This document shows, in pieces, positions 33,446-60,145 of a stretch of DNA of 64,000 nucleotides. Position 1 is the stretch's first letter; each line of letters opens with the position of its first letter. Position numbers and translations under genes: made by a program. This stretch comes from Escarpia spicata (Eukaryota > Annelida > Polychaeta > Sabellida > Siboglinidae). The stretch covers positions 19,941,661 through 20,005,660 of the forward strand of contig OZ023208.1 in the NCBI GenBank assembly GCA_963995525.1, written 5' to 3'. The notes below the pieces were generated by a model. That model was not told the DNA's origin, ran no database searches, and worked only from the letters and a program-made list of their open reading frames with translations.

Positions 33446-36338
33446 AACCGAGATTGATTGGTAATTTCATACGGCTTTCCTATGGTTGAGTTCCCAGCTT
33501 CAACATTAAATGTCGGGGCTGGATTCATTCTCAAAATGGGGTTGGCGCGAACCCCTGAAGCTCCTAGCAACGGCCCTATACATTCCTCCACACAAAGCTC
33601 GCCTACACTACCAGCAATACACGCACGCCACGTGTCCGACCAGTGTGCAGATAACATTCACAAGCAGTCGCAGTCTTATCAATGAAAGTCTAACTAGAAT
33701 ATGCCATACAAATATAATTATATATATTGCGCGTAATCGATGGGTCTTAGAGTCATCCCCAGGCATACATGCAGAAGGCCAAACATCGCCTGCGAGCTCA
33801 ATTCTTAAAATTCCCAAAATGAAGCGCACATATATATATATATATATATATTAATATGTTAACATTGGATCGTTGTAAATGTGTCTCCTCCCGAGGCGCA
33901 TATGGTTTTTCAAAACCTCCAAAATTGCTACGTGTGATGACATCTACATATTAATTAATACGCTAACTTTGGATCATGATAAGTTCATCTCCTCCTCATC
34001 TACCAATTGGCGATGTGTTTATGAAAACACAACCATAGTTATTTACCTTCGTGTTTGCGATGCATGGTTTTTTCTCCAGAAAAGATCTTTCTCCTATCTG
34101 AGACAATTGAGTGGTGATCATTTCACCAGATGGCGTCCATGTAAACGAGTAGTTTGTTGCTTCATAGATGGTGTAACCTGATGTGGTATCAATGAATATA
34201 GTGCGTGTTGGTGTGACCCGATAGGAGGGTCACAGATCGAGTTAAGCAATCCATTGTTCATCAGTGACGACACACACAGTCTGAATGGGTGAGTCCAGCT
34301 AAGTCTATGTCTGGCTTATGAAGCAACACTTGACCGGGCATGGTAACTCACTGGCCGTGACGATGGACACACACGTCAAACATACAATCCCACCCAAGTG
34401 GACGTATATTGTGTGTAATTAACCCACCACAACATGGGGGCGTTACCTTACGGCTATTGATTTGCACCACTAGACCTGATCTGCCACGCAACTGTCATGG
34501 CCGCCACCCTTAGGCTAAATCCAACACTCACCCATGTCTTCGTCTTAGTTATCGGTCATGCTATTGTCTGAATAACTTGGTTCATTGGTAAATTAATTGG
34601 AAAGTAAATTTGCATTTTGTAGAAAATTGTACCCAGAGTATTATTAAAAGCGACACTGCATCGGAATGGAAATTAAATAGTAACAACATGATGAATTGAT
34701 TAGAAAGACTAGTAAATTCGCCTTTTACGGAACTTTTACTTTGTTTATAACTGAAATTGACAATTTGCATCAGAATGGAAGTTTATTAAATTGCCTAGGA
34801 TTGTACAATTAATTGATATCGTGTTTATTTAGTCGTCAACATAGCTTTGTTTACTTAGTAAATTACTAGAATTAAAATAGCTTATTTGATTTATACACAA
34901 TGTGATCTCGAATTTGATATCTTCCTTTGTACATACCGATATTTGTACATGAGTTGCGGTCCTTTTAATGTCGCCTAAGACGTGTTTTGTAATGTAATAC
35001 TTTGTAAGCCTATAATTAAGCTTGTGTTCGTACTATACGGTGAGATTGGTGTAAAAGTTCTACTCTAGATATTCGTCACTCGGAATAGTCATAGAAGTAC
35101 GCAGGTTGTTGTGGACGAAGAAACCGACAATGAAGAAACGGATCGAAAACTTCAAGAAACCAGTTCCTTGATTTCGTTATTTCTACCGAAGAATTAAATG
35201 AAGTCGATCTGACCAAGGTGAATAGGAAGATTTCTGCTTTGGACAAAAAGGTTCATATCCATTTAATTTCACGAACTCTAAAGGCTAAAGGTGGTGTCTG
35301 GCTGGTCGGTTCTAGATTGTCTTTTCACCATGGACTGGTACAGAGAAATACTGAGGGGGGTGGTCAAATAAGAGGGTGCGAAGCAGCATTAGCAGCACGA
35401 GTGTTGGTTGGACATTAGAAAGTATTTGTTCTGGCCGAACTTCTGTAGACTACGTGAATCTTATCAACGTGAAATGTATTTATGCAAGGTGCATTATATG
35501 GATGACAAAAGGACTTTCTTATCCACATTCCTGGTGATCTTGTCAATTGTGTCTACGTATTGGATGAATCACAGTTGAACAAAAGGTTTGAACTGTCTGC
35601 TTATCTGCGAATGTACGTGGCAACAGGTGGACAAAGAATTACCTATGACTGTGGACAACCATTAGACAATGAACATGGCCAACAGGTGACCTCAAAAGAA
35701 CAATGTCGTCAGTATAATGAACTACTGTAACGAATATAACTAAACAACGTGTGTCGGGTCATACGTACATGACGAAACCAAAGTCGACATCTGCACCGTT
35801 CTGACCTGCTGACTCATTCGGTGACAAACGCAAATAGGTGAGGTAATGAGAGTTTACGTGTGAAATTGTAGATATGGAGCAAACGAGACTTCACTTTGTC
35901 GTATATAATTTATAAAATATTATATCACATAAAAAGACACATAGAACTAAATAGGAAACTTGTCTTTGCCAATATGGCAAAGTAACATGGAAAACAGAGT
36001 TTTTTTTTGTTTTCCCTGCGGAAGAATGGAACACTAACATCAACAACACAAAGTGTCGAAATAATTATGAAACCACTTGCCGTTTTAAAGATGAATAACT
36101 TCTATTATAATACTGGCGCATAACTTAAATACAAATATTTTCATATCAGGGGCGACATATATACAATCTCTGAACGCTACTGGCGCCACAATCCGGACAA
36201 ACGTGCCACTCTCCGTGGAAACGTAACGCTGTCTCACGGGAAGAATTTTGCATAAAGGATCCATCGCATCATGTTAACGTTCCCAAAATAGTTCTTGGTT
36301 CTTCAGCCCGTTGACACATCATTGGTGTGTTTGGTAAA
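33446..36338. other. Intergenic region with a possible coding relic near 35.1-35.6 kb
   Basis: Mostly AT-rich DNA with a (TA)n run at 33829-33852. Around 35160-35420 one frame reads ISALDKKVHIHLISRTLKAK and continues to a stop at 35418; a further frame near 35420-35520 reads KYLFWPNFCRLRESYQREM. These look like remnants of a protein, perhaps a mobile element, but I do not recognise the family. Nothing else is supported. Confidence 0.35.
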
Positions 36339-50195
<13,857 letters not shown>

Positions 50196-50810
50196 GGTCG
50201 CCGGCGATCACGACGGTGAAGAGTGTAGCGTGTGCCCGTTTAACATCGTGTCGCTACGGTTCAGTGAGGTCCGGCTATGCGTACGGTGCTACGTTCAGAT
50301 CCGGTTATGTGAACGTCGCCGCACCTCGGCTGGTAGTACCGGTTCATTCACCGCGCCTTCCAGCGTCGTTGCTCACTCGCCCGACAACATTAGCTGAACC
50401 CGTTACGGTTGACTTATTCAGGTGTCGTCACGCGTCGCTGCGCTTGTTGTTCTCGACCAGCGTGTCAGCTACGCAGTGGCGTCTTTGCCTATGGACAGTT
50501 GATAAGTTCCATTTCCTGCAACCTGATCGTACTTAAATCATACGCGAGCCTCCAGATGTTGACTGTCGTTTATTCGGTCAAGCATGCAAACAGCAAGCTG
50601 ATAGCGGATCACAGGGCGAGGACTATATGACAGACTAGTAACAGGCACGTTCCTACTCGAAGACAATGCGTGGTAACTCAATGACCGTGTCACTTAGTCG
50701 ACAACACGTCTGCCCGCGGCACCCCTAATAGAACAACACACACACATACATAATTAGATATGCTGTAGACCACATGAAAACGCATACGCAGGCACGCACG
50801 CAATAAACAT
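50196..50810. other. Upstream region of the GAREM-like gene
   Basis: Moderately GC-rich with many CpG dinucleotides, fitting a promoter region, but I see no TATA box at a convincing distance. Plus-strand frames here overlap exon 1 antisense and are shadows. Confidence 0.35.
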
Positions 50811-51112
<302 letters not shown>

Positions 51113-51807
51113 TGTATGTTGTATGTATCGTTTCTTTCTCTTAAAGCTGTCTGGCTCGTATGATACCCGTCGAACCCCGTGTGATTCTCCATTTGAATCC
51201 GTTAATGTAAACCACAAAAACGAAACCTGCAAGTGATAGTGTACTCGTGCTCTCAGAGTTGCTATTCTTACACGCATGTCTCACGTGTTCTGTTGTTATC
51301 TGATAAGAAAAGTATGTAATTTGTTTCTGATAAGATTCAGTAGTCACTTCCACAGGAGTGGTGATGTCGATTTGATACGAGAACAGTGTTCAGATAACGG
51401 GCTTCATGTCACCGAGGGTCAGTCCGACTAGGCTGGATACCAGCAGTAGTTTCTCATTTCCGTCCCCGTTTAGCTTAAATAGAGCTCTACGTAGTCAAGT
51501 ATCCAGGCTGCTAAGTATTCTTGTTGCCAAAATCCAGTTCAGTATTGGCACCGTGCTATTCGTGCGTTGTACATATGTATATGGCCTTATTTTATCCGAT
51601 CAATAGCCCAACACATTGTCTGTGGTAACTGCTACATACTACAAAACAAGTTTGTACAGCTCGATTAACAGACCCCCCCCCCCCCCCCAACTCAGCAGAG
51701 GTGCTTAAAATATAAGTTCGAGTTACATAATAAAGATTCCAGATCCGCCAGGTAACGGCAATCATCTGCCCCGGCGCCGTACCTACACTGCCGCGTGGAA
51801 GCACTTG
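51113..51807. other. Intergenic DNA with a poly-C run
   Basis: A run of about 19 C residues at 51671-51688. No gene supported. Confidence 0.45.
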
Positions 51808-52092
51808 CGTGGAGCGCAGTGGTGCAGTGGCTAGAGCTTCGGATTCACGACCGAGAAAACCCGGGTTCGAATCCCGGTGTCGAATCCAGTTCACCTAGCT
51901 GTATGAATGCGTACCTCACTATAGGCAGTGCTGGATATTTATGTATGAATAGTCTTTGTGCAATAATTGCAGTGTGGCTGAAAGCTTCCCAGAGGTGTTC
52001 GATTAAACATGTCTGCCAGGGAGTAAAGTGTGCAGCGCTTTGAGCAGTCCTGAGGACTGGATACTGCGCTATATAAAAACTTACCTTTACCG
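51808..52092 (+). mobile_element. tRNA-derived SINE, copy 2 (best preserved)
   Basis: Box A TGGTGCAGTGG at 51820-51830, box B GGTTCGAATCC at 51864-51874. The anticodon-arm region has an 8-base loop (ATTCACGA), so it is not a normal tRNA. The body contains CAGTGTGGCTGAAAGCTTCCC-like sequence, and the 3' part AGGACTGGATACTGCGCTAT ends in an A-rich AACTTACCTTTACC tail. Other copies: 21075-21412 and 23405-23478. Confidence 0.88.
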
Positions 52093-52436
52093 GCCTCAGA
52101 CTGCTCGTTGTCGCTCAAACAACTGCTCGTACGTAATAATATAGGCCTATGCACGCAGATTTAACCAAAACTACTAACTTTAATATGAAAGAAACACCTT
52201 TATACTGTATGTTAAACATTGAAACTACATTCAAAATATAAGGCCTACACCAGAATTATTCTTAGCTTGCAAAAGTCATTGTGCCATTGAAGTATACCAA
52301 CAAAACTTGCCCAATAACCAGCGTTGGTCAAATAATGTCTTGCTAGCTGTGCTTTCGGGAACATTCAGTCCACACCCAAATATGCACGGTTAAACTCGTG
52401 GGTCCCTGGCCTATTGTGCGTATTGAGGCCATTAAG
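52093..52436. other. Intergenic DNA, nothing recognised
   Basis: AT-rich sequence between the SINE and the inverted-repeat element. Confidence 0.35.
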
Positions 52437-53669
52437 CTAGGCACACACCAACCGATTTTCGGCCCACGCCAACTGACTAGTCGGCGTTAAAACTGTCGGC
52501 CGAGGTCAGTCGGTTGGTGTGCGCTGGATTTAAGCCCGACGGTCAGCCTTATTCCGCCGATTAACGCCAATTCAAATTTTGAATCGGCGGTCGGCGTAGT
52601 CGGCGTAGTCGGCGTAGTCGGCGTAGTCGGCGTAGTCGGCGTAGTCGGCGTAGTCGGCGGAAATAAATCAAGTATCCGGTGACAAGTCGGCACATATCCG
52701 ATGACAAGTCGGCCGATGTGCGCTGGTTTTCTTTCGTAACACTACGGGCAGCGGTAAATTGGCCAATAAGAGAGCACGGCGTGATCAGGTGACAGGCTTC
52801 GACATAAGCCCGGCAACAGTTTTGAGTTGTCAAGCCAATTCGCGCAATAAGTTTTCATATTTTACTATAATATTTACTGGCCTGACGGGACACCGACATT
52901 TCAGATTGTGGTAGATCATTTGTATACCCGACTTTCATTGACCGTCATCATTTTAAAATCTTTTTTCCTTAAAACCAGCGCCACAAATAAATACAATTCT
53001 GCCTAACTTTGTTTCCCGTTTCCAATAATCGCCATCTTGTTTTGTTAAAACATTATCGTCGGCGGCGCCGCAACCAGACGGATATGTAAACTTCAAAAAT
53101 TCACCACTAGCGGTGAAGAACGTTTGAGGAATAACTCCGCTGCGACTGAGACTTCGGCAGTACTGTTAATTTCTCATGGCATGGAAATGGTGCAATGTAA
53201 TGTTCTTTATATCGATCTAAAACTTAGCGAAGCTGTTCTTTACTTGCCGGAGGATTTACCAAATATGCAAACCAAATCGTCATGAAGGCTGACGCCTAAC
53301 GGCGAATCTACGAATTACGTTGCGACAAGTTTCGTTTTCCACGACTTCAGTCGATGCGAAAAATTCATAATCATAATGACAAAGCTGGATTGTCATCATT
53401 TATTTATCATCATTTAACAATGCTATATGACATTTAAATAGTATTTAGCAGTGCGAAAGGTACTTTGTGGCATTCGTCGAAGCGCGACTAGAAACAACGT
53501 AAGTTTACGCCGATCCAACAATAATTGCCTCCCGTTCGTTGTTTGGTTGTCCGTGAGGATAGTTGCAGTCGGCGCTAGTCGGCTGAACTAATTGCTGATT
53601 AGCCCCGAATATGTTTTACGCCGACCAGAACCCCAAATCGGCGTTATTAGTCGGTTGGTATGCGCTTAG
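52437..53669. mobile_element. 1.2-kb terminal-inverted-repeat element with TAGTCGGCG repeats
   Basis: The left end CTAGGCACACACCAACCGA (52437-52455) matches, inverted, the right end CTAAGCGCATACCAACCGA (53651-53669). Subterminal CGGCGTTA-type motifs occur at both ends, and about eight 9-bp TAGTCGGCG units lie at 52590-52658. No transposase, so a non-autonomous DNA transposon of unknown family. Flanks CATTAAG and CATTAG hint at a target duplication but are not exact. Confidence 0.65.
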
Positions 53670-54275
53670 CATTAGTCGTACGTCGTTGCCCTTATTTGGT
53701 ATACGGTCGTCAAGGTGATCCGCCATCTTGGCTATACACAATCAAATGTTGTGTATTATTTATAATGGAACCGAAACGATGCGGCAGTATTTTGATGGAT
53801 AGTAACATCTCTAACCCCTGACAGTAATATACACGTTCTTAAGGTGACCGGCCAGCTGAAAAAACTAGAGGACTCTTTCCCTAGTTTGATTGCAATAGAC
53901 GCTAACGCGTCTTCTCGCAGTGGTTGTGTCTAGCCCGCCAAGTGCCGTTGCTGTGATATGCTGTGATAATCGCCAATGGACTCAACTGGGTAATCCGCCA
54001 CTTCAGATTGAATTAAACGAAATAATAGATGGATGCAAGAAGATACCAATTGACTGGTTCTTAGTTCACCGTGTGGCGCCACTGTTGTATCAACGGTGCA
54101 CCCCGGTAGATTAGTCCCGAGCTCACTAGGAGACGCCACTGTTGTGTCAACAGAACGATTCGTGTGGATAGTATGGATAGTATGGATAGATTGCTAGTCT
54201 CACTTAAATTAACCGACTCTCGCCCGGCTGTGTGACTTCGGCAGGAAATAGAGTCTGGCCGAGAACACGCGTTAC
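53670..54275. other. Intergenic DNA, nothing recognised
   Basis: No exon or repeat supported, apart from a triplicated TATGGATAG at about 54170-54191. Confidence 0.35.
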
Positions 54276-54487
54276 GAATGCACGCATCTAGTACCGCTCT
54301 TACGGTGTTCCCATCGCGGTGCCTGGATAAAGGCTAGAGCTACAGCCAGCTGACTGGCTGCTCGGCTAAAACATTTGCTGCTGGGAGCGTACGCAAGATG
54401 GATTCTCGAGTAGCACTAGCCTTTATCCAAGCGCCGCGAGATGGGAGCACCACAGGTGATAGGAGCGGTACTAGATGCGTGCATTCA
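54276..54487. mobile_element. Small foldback (hairpin) element
   Basis: Left arm from GAATGCACGCATCTAGTACC at 54276 and right arm ending with its reverse complement at about 54487, with further inverted matches (GGATAAAGGCTAG against CTAGCCTTTATCC). The arms are about 65 bp around an ~80-bp loop. Non-coding. Confidence 0.75.
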
Positions 54488-57283
54488 CAAGGGGTAAGAC
54501 CACAGTTAATTTTTACATAGGCGGCCATTATAACGTTTCCTTCAGTTCTTGTAAAATGTGTCTTACGATTTTCTTGAAAATTCCACAGCATATTTAACCT
54601 CTATTGACACAAGTGCTGTGGAAAACTCGGGAAATTCTCATACCTCATTTTATCAGAAAAATCCACCCAAACCTGACACCCCTCAATTTCGCCCCAATCT
54701 GGTGACGGATTTTGAAATATTGGTGCGTTCTGCAAAATAGCCACTGTGCAAATACGCGAGCGACTAGAGTATATTTATTGCTATATCGTGAAATATTTAA
54801 TGCAGTAGTACATTCAGTATTCACTGGACTAACATGTGCCACGTCAAAGTGCTCGAAAAAAAATTCACACTCACACCAAAACGGTATTTTCAAAGGCACT
54901 CTTTCGGTCGGTAATTGCGCACAAATCCTTAATGTGGTCTTACCCCACAACGCGTGTTATCGGCCAGATTTTGTTTCCTGCCGAAGTCACGCAGCCGGGC
55001 GAGAGTCGGTTAAGCGAGACTAATAGGTTCCCAGTCCACCGGAGCGCCTTTAGAAATACGCGGCTGTGACGACTTTACGATGCGGCTTACAGCGCGGCCG
55101 ATAGGAAGGATTGTTCGCGAACGTCGATGGAAAGAAACACGACGTCTAAGCCACACCACATAATGTAGTAACATCCGTATGACCATCACGTTCCATTGTG
55201 TCTTATTTTTTTATTCCATCTGGTCATTTCTCCCTTAAACTTTGAGTCACATTGAGAGAAAGTATGGGCTTGAGCAGTAATTCTTTATTCCATCTTGCTA
55301 GCAATAAATTCAAGGCCATACTATATGCTGGTGACACCACAGTCATCGGACCACTGTGTTCTTCCAAATGCAATTCTAACATACACAACACTAATGTTGT
55401 CAGTGGTAACATTAACGATGAACCAAATGGCCGAAAAGGGCAATCTGAATAACTCAGAAAATGTATTGGATGCCACCTACCAACTTTACTTTGAAAAATC
55501 CCACCCTGCATTTTGGATAAAATGGTGGGTGGGTGGCTCTCACGTCAGCGGCATACTTGTATGCTTCAGTGAGAGTCTCCCAGCAGAAATGTCTTCTTTT
55601 ATGAAAATGCTGTAACATGTTTTGTATTTTGTTTATCTGCCAAATAACGATGTTCTAGTTCCAGTGTGCAAATTACATTTTTACCCCGCCTAGATATTTG
55701 TATACGCCTACTTAAAAAAAAACAAGTCGGCAGATGTATGTGACTTGTTTACTGCGAGCATTGTTTATGTTGCAATGTTATCTAGTTTAGGCGACATTTT
55801 GTCATAAAATTATTAGACTACAACGGACCGGAAGCGATATTGACATCGATACGGGTATAACGGGTAAAATGTCAGCGCGCTTGCGCACACGCACTCGCGC
55901 AGTCAAACAGAGGTATGCCCGCGTACACACGCACGCACGGACACGGGCACGCACACCGGCACGCACCCACGCATGCATGCATTGAATTGCTAAGGCAACG
56001 TGAATCCAGTTAGAACTGGAATGACGCCAATACCTTTAGTTGACTCTTGCCAATGTAGTATACATCACAGTAAGGTTAGAAGCATTAAGCATATTAAATA
56101 TCATGTCAGGTGCAGTCATGTAGCATTATACCCTGACCCAAGGCAACACAGAAAAACATCAGTAACATGTTCGCACGACACGAGGACAACAAGCAGCGGC
56201 AACTTGCAAACCCAATTACCCACGCTGTACGATAACCAAAGGCAAAGGGTGCGTTACGCACAGCTTGTTCGATTGTGTAGCCGCGCCTGACGAGACGCTA
56301 TGGGGCGCCGTAGCGAATAAAACAGTCAGAATTGTTGCTGCAGACTGTTGGAATGACGCGATTGCATGTTCAATTGGACCCTTTGTGTCGAATTAGTCCA
56401 GGTATAATTTATGCATTGAGTAATTCGAGATTTTCGCATTTCCGCACAAGGACAAGAAACATTCTTGCGTAGCAACTACTGTAAACAGTTCTCACACTTT
56501 CTGTTATCTCTTCTTACACGTTCACAAATGTGTATGTGCCAGTATACTGTAATACAATTTAAAGAAAACACTATAATGCTGACTTTCCCTCTGAAATGAA
56601 CAACAGAAAGTAACATTTTATATATGCAAAACGCACTTAACAGTTCGCTATAGACTTGGTTATTTGCCGTTAACCGTATTTTGTTTTGGATATATTTTAA
56701 TATAAACTATGCGCAGTAAACATGTTCTTGTAATCTAATATGCGATCAGGTGGCACTCTCTTCCGTGCGGTCTTATCCTTGATTTACGTTGATTTACGTT
56801 GATCCTCCTCTTCTATTGTGTAATTGAGGAGTTAACGAGGAAGGGAGTACGCGGACTCGTGTAATCCTCCGACATATTCGTTAAGTATTTTTATATTTTA
56901 TTATTATTATGATCCATAAAACAATGTAAACTGTTTGACATGACTGCCGATTGCGGTATCTTATTGCATTCATTGTCAATGCTTTTTGCGAATGAAAACT
57001 TTTTAAAATATAATCTCCGGTGCTGTTTACTTACTTACGCACATATTCAACCAATTTCGCAACATTTTGACATGCGCGTTGTTTCAGCTAATAATCGTGT
57101 CGATTCATCATTCTGTCGCTTCGCTTCGATATATCTCGCCGTTTAGTATTTTCTTATCCACCACGGCGCCCGATAACAAACTACCACAGGCTGGACATAC
57201 ATGAATTGACCTCACTTCGTTTGCCGATGCAGTCGACCTAACGACAGCGTCAGTCAGCTCGTTCACTTGGAAACTGACTGACA
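54488..57283. other. Shared upstream region of the two CABIT genes
   Basis: About 2.8 kb without supported exons; open frames up to ~106 codons lack domain features. A GCAC/CACG-rich stretch lies near 55875-55980. The sequence becomes CpG-richer in the last ~200 bp before the ATG at 57284, compatible with a promoter. Confidence 0.35.
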
Positions 57284-60145
57284 ATGGTCGACTTGGCGCC
57301 AGACGCGATACACTGGAGCGACGAGGTGACACTCCGGGAGTTTGCCGAGTCGTTCGACGGACCCCGGTTGGTTCGTCTCCATTGCGAGACCTCGGGCGGT
57401 GAAAGCAGTGGCTCGGTGGTCGAGCTGGGGACAGAAGTAGACACGGACGGTCTGTTCCTCGCGTACAGCAGGCGACTGCGCACCAAAGTCTACGGCCAGT
57501 CTCTCGTTCGTGGTGGAGGCACAACCGAATACGTCGTCAGTGGCTCCATGTTGGAAATACCCAAAGATTATCCAGGTATGTTGTGGTTTGTCGGCTCCTG
57601 TGTGTGTATTTGTGCAATCATATGTATGTAAAATACTTCTTCTCTTTCAACCGCTGGGGAAGACGGTAACCGTATACGTCAGGAGTCTTAGGAGTGACGT
57701 TGTTGTCACTTCACTGGTATTTCTGTCCTCGTTTATGACAATATCTTGGTGACAAATTGCTCACAGTCATAAGTGTGACCTGTGACTATAGCCGTTTTAT
57801 TTGTGCAAACTAATATGATACTTTCTGTTTCACGGTGTGTAGGCAGGCTCGAGTGTAGCCGTTGTGAAGCCACGTATCGAAGCGTCATATTTATGATCAT
57901 GTATAATGATAACGTATGTCACCGAAACGATTTTATTAAAATTAAGATACTTCTGTTAAACAGAAGGTGTTCATAGCTGCGTTGTCTTGTTGGTCAAAAG
58001 TTTCGAAATTTCCCTATCCCTGTTTGGTTTATTCGAATCTGAACGTACGACTCTTCTATATAGAACAGATGGTGTCCATAACTGTGCTGCCTGGATTGTC
58101 AAATGATTCAAGATGTTTCCTGTTTTACTTGGTTTATCTAAAGCTTTTTTTTATAATGTTCGGTACCACAAATGCATTCCAACTAACTTGCTAAGTCTGT
58201 TGAACATTTGTATCATCGAGTGAAGAAACAATACCGAAGACAACAAATAAAGCGGATATTGGGATATATACTGGCAGTGGAATCTATGATCTAGAGGAAG
58301 ACCGGCGAGACGGTGGAGAGACGAACTAGACGAGTACTGGAAGGGCACGATTTGGCAGAGGATAGCACTAGACAGGCAAATATGGAGACGAAATGCTGAG
58401 GCCTTCGCCCAACCACGGGACACTGTGGCTGCACAATATTGGTGATGGTGATGACTGGCAGTGTTTGTGCGGACAGTCTACTCGTTGATTTTGACAGTAT
58501 TGTTATACGTAAAAAACACTGTGTGAATCCAGCCGGCTGTGCTAAATATAGCGTGTTCGTCACCGTAAGATAACACTGATAGCTCGGAGTCCGTCGTGAT
58601 AATTAGAGCATGAACACAAAGCAACGTGTTATTGTTATTGGCGTTTAGTTCGGTGCCAGTACGGACGGACCGGCGTTTGTCTTTATAGGTGATATGGGTT
58701 ATCACAATGCATCATAACATTATGAGTTTATACTGCAGTAGGTTTAATGATGTAAACCCGTTTGATAATCATAAAGACCACTACCTTGTTTAACTAAGGG
58801 CGTGGCATGCACAAAACGTCATACAGCAAAGTTCTGGGGTATTCATTTTGTAACGATGAAATCCACTCCTGATAAGAGAACTCCATTCTCCACCAATCGT
58901 AGATTCGGTCATATGGCCACGGTGTACTTATTTCATCTGGTCAACCGTGTCTAAATTTAATTTAATTTGTTTTGTTTCATTGCAGGTTGGTTCTCCGTAA
59001 TACCAGACGGTGGCGGTGAACTACAGCCGTACGCCTCAATAAAGCAGGTCGCTAACTCCAACTGTCGCCACTTTCTCACGGTGTCAACGCTCGTCGGCTT
59101 CCTCACTTCTACGGGCGCCGATGACAACATCTGCCTGATCGCCGAGAAGAAGGTCTATCCGGGCGAGGTACTTCATGTCACGGGAGTTGCCTCCCGTAAG
59201 TGGAAGGTGAAGACCGGCGCAAAGCCATCGATACCACCGGAGACGTTGCTTCTGAAGTGCGTCAACAGGGCAAAGCGCGAAATCTCCTTCCCACTGGCAC
59301 ACCCGGGTCGCTTCTACGCCACCGCGGGCCCACGAGCAGAAGGCGACGATAGCAGCAGGAAGACGGACTGCGTTTACACGATTTCGGACATCGCCGATGG
59401 TTTTCAGTTACCACTAAATGTCAGTTTGGTGTTTGGCTGGACACCGTGGCTTCAAGACGGGAGAACCTTCGGTGGACAGCTGCGACTACAGGGCGTGGAC
59501 CGTCCGGAGACGTTGGTCACATACAACTTCGTGCGCAATAAAGACATCTTTGTGGAGCTACCGGTCAGACTGAACGTGAAGGTACGGCAAGCCAGCGACA
59601 GTTCCCAGTACGAGTCGTGTGCTACCTACAAAGCTGCGTTGGCTACGTGCGGAAAGAGGACTTTTCCGTTCGTCAGCTCTATCAAGTCGGCTTTACTTGT
59701 TCGATATGCAACGCGCCTAGGAAGCGCACAGGAACCAACTGAAAATGGAACGGGAGAGAGATCGGAAAACGGAATGGGAGAGACAACGGGAGAGGAGGAG
59801 ACTAACAGCACCAAATGTAGTGGTTTCTTGCCCATGGCAATCAACATGGCTGATTTCAATCCCCTTCGTCTGTTCCCACCTCTTGACTACGAGACTGCCC
59901 CTGATATGGGGGCACTCTCGTTCACTGACACCGTGAATAAATTAGACCAAGAGGCGACCGAAAACGGCTTCGACTTCTCGTTCCACTTCTCGGTTCCTAG
60001 CGGGTATAAGCTTAGTAAAGACACGTGCGGCAGACACAGCATGAAACCGTCCAAAGTCGACCACGAAACGCCCCCACTTGACCGGAAGCGAGATCTGAGA
60101 GAATCACGTGACAAAGAGGTGCGTAGTCGCGAGGCCGTATGTTAG
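57284..60145 (+). CDS. CABIT-domain protein (GAREM/THEMIS-like), complete, 2 exons, no SAM domain
   Basis: Exon 1 is 57284-57575 (ACAATGG start context), exon 2 is 58986-60145 (TAG). The GT-AG intron is in phase 1. Product: 483 codons. The CABIT fold spans residues ~15-270: YVVSGSMLEIPKDYPG|WF at the exon joint, LKCVNRAKREISFPLAHPGR, then CVYTISDIADGFQLPLNVSL. Each lines up with the same part of the GAREM-like protein encoded at 36339-50195 (GPKVVIPIDNPG|WF, LKCLDQDGVELLL, CAYQLSDVMRRRQPP). The intron falls at the same codon and phase. Beyond the domain there is a Glu/Thr/Asn-rich low-complexity stretch (residues ~340-365) and a polar tail; no SAM-like domain, polyglutamine or proline motif. 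Role as a signalling adaptor is inferred from the family. Confidence 0.88.
57576..58985. other. Intron of the second CABIT gene
   Basis: It holds one LINE fragment (58299-58446); otherwise nothing recognised. Confidence 0.45.
58299..58446 (+). mobile_element. LINE C-terminal fragment, intronic
   Basis: A single open frame of 48 codons plus TGA reads RPARRWRDELDEYWKGTIWQ, then RRNAEAFAQPRDTVAAQYW and a stop, followed by a GGTGATGGTGATGA tail. This is the basic C-terminal end of a reverse-transcriptase polyprotein. Only the 3' end is present. Confidence 0.75.

Noticed and set aside
51810..51885. Functional tRNA gene
   Set aside because: Box A and B are good, but the anticodon loop has eight bases, the acceptor stem does not pair, and a SINE body follows. 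The same holds at 21340-21412 on the minus strand.
55224..55615. 95- to 106-codon frames on both strands
   Set aside because: No domain or splice support, and neither strand's frame shows coding-like composition.
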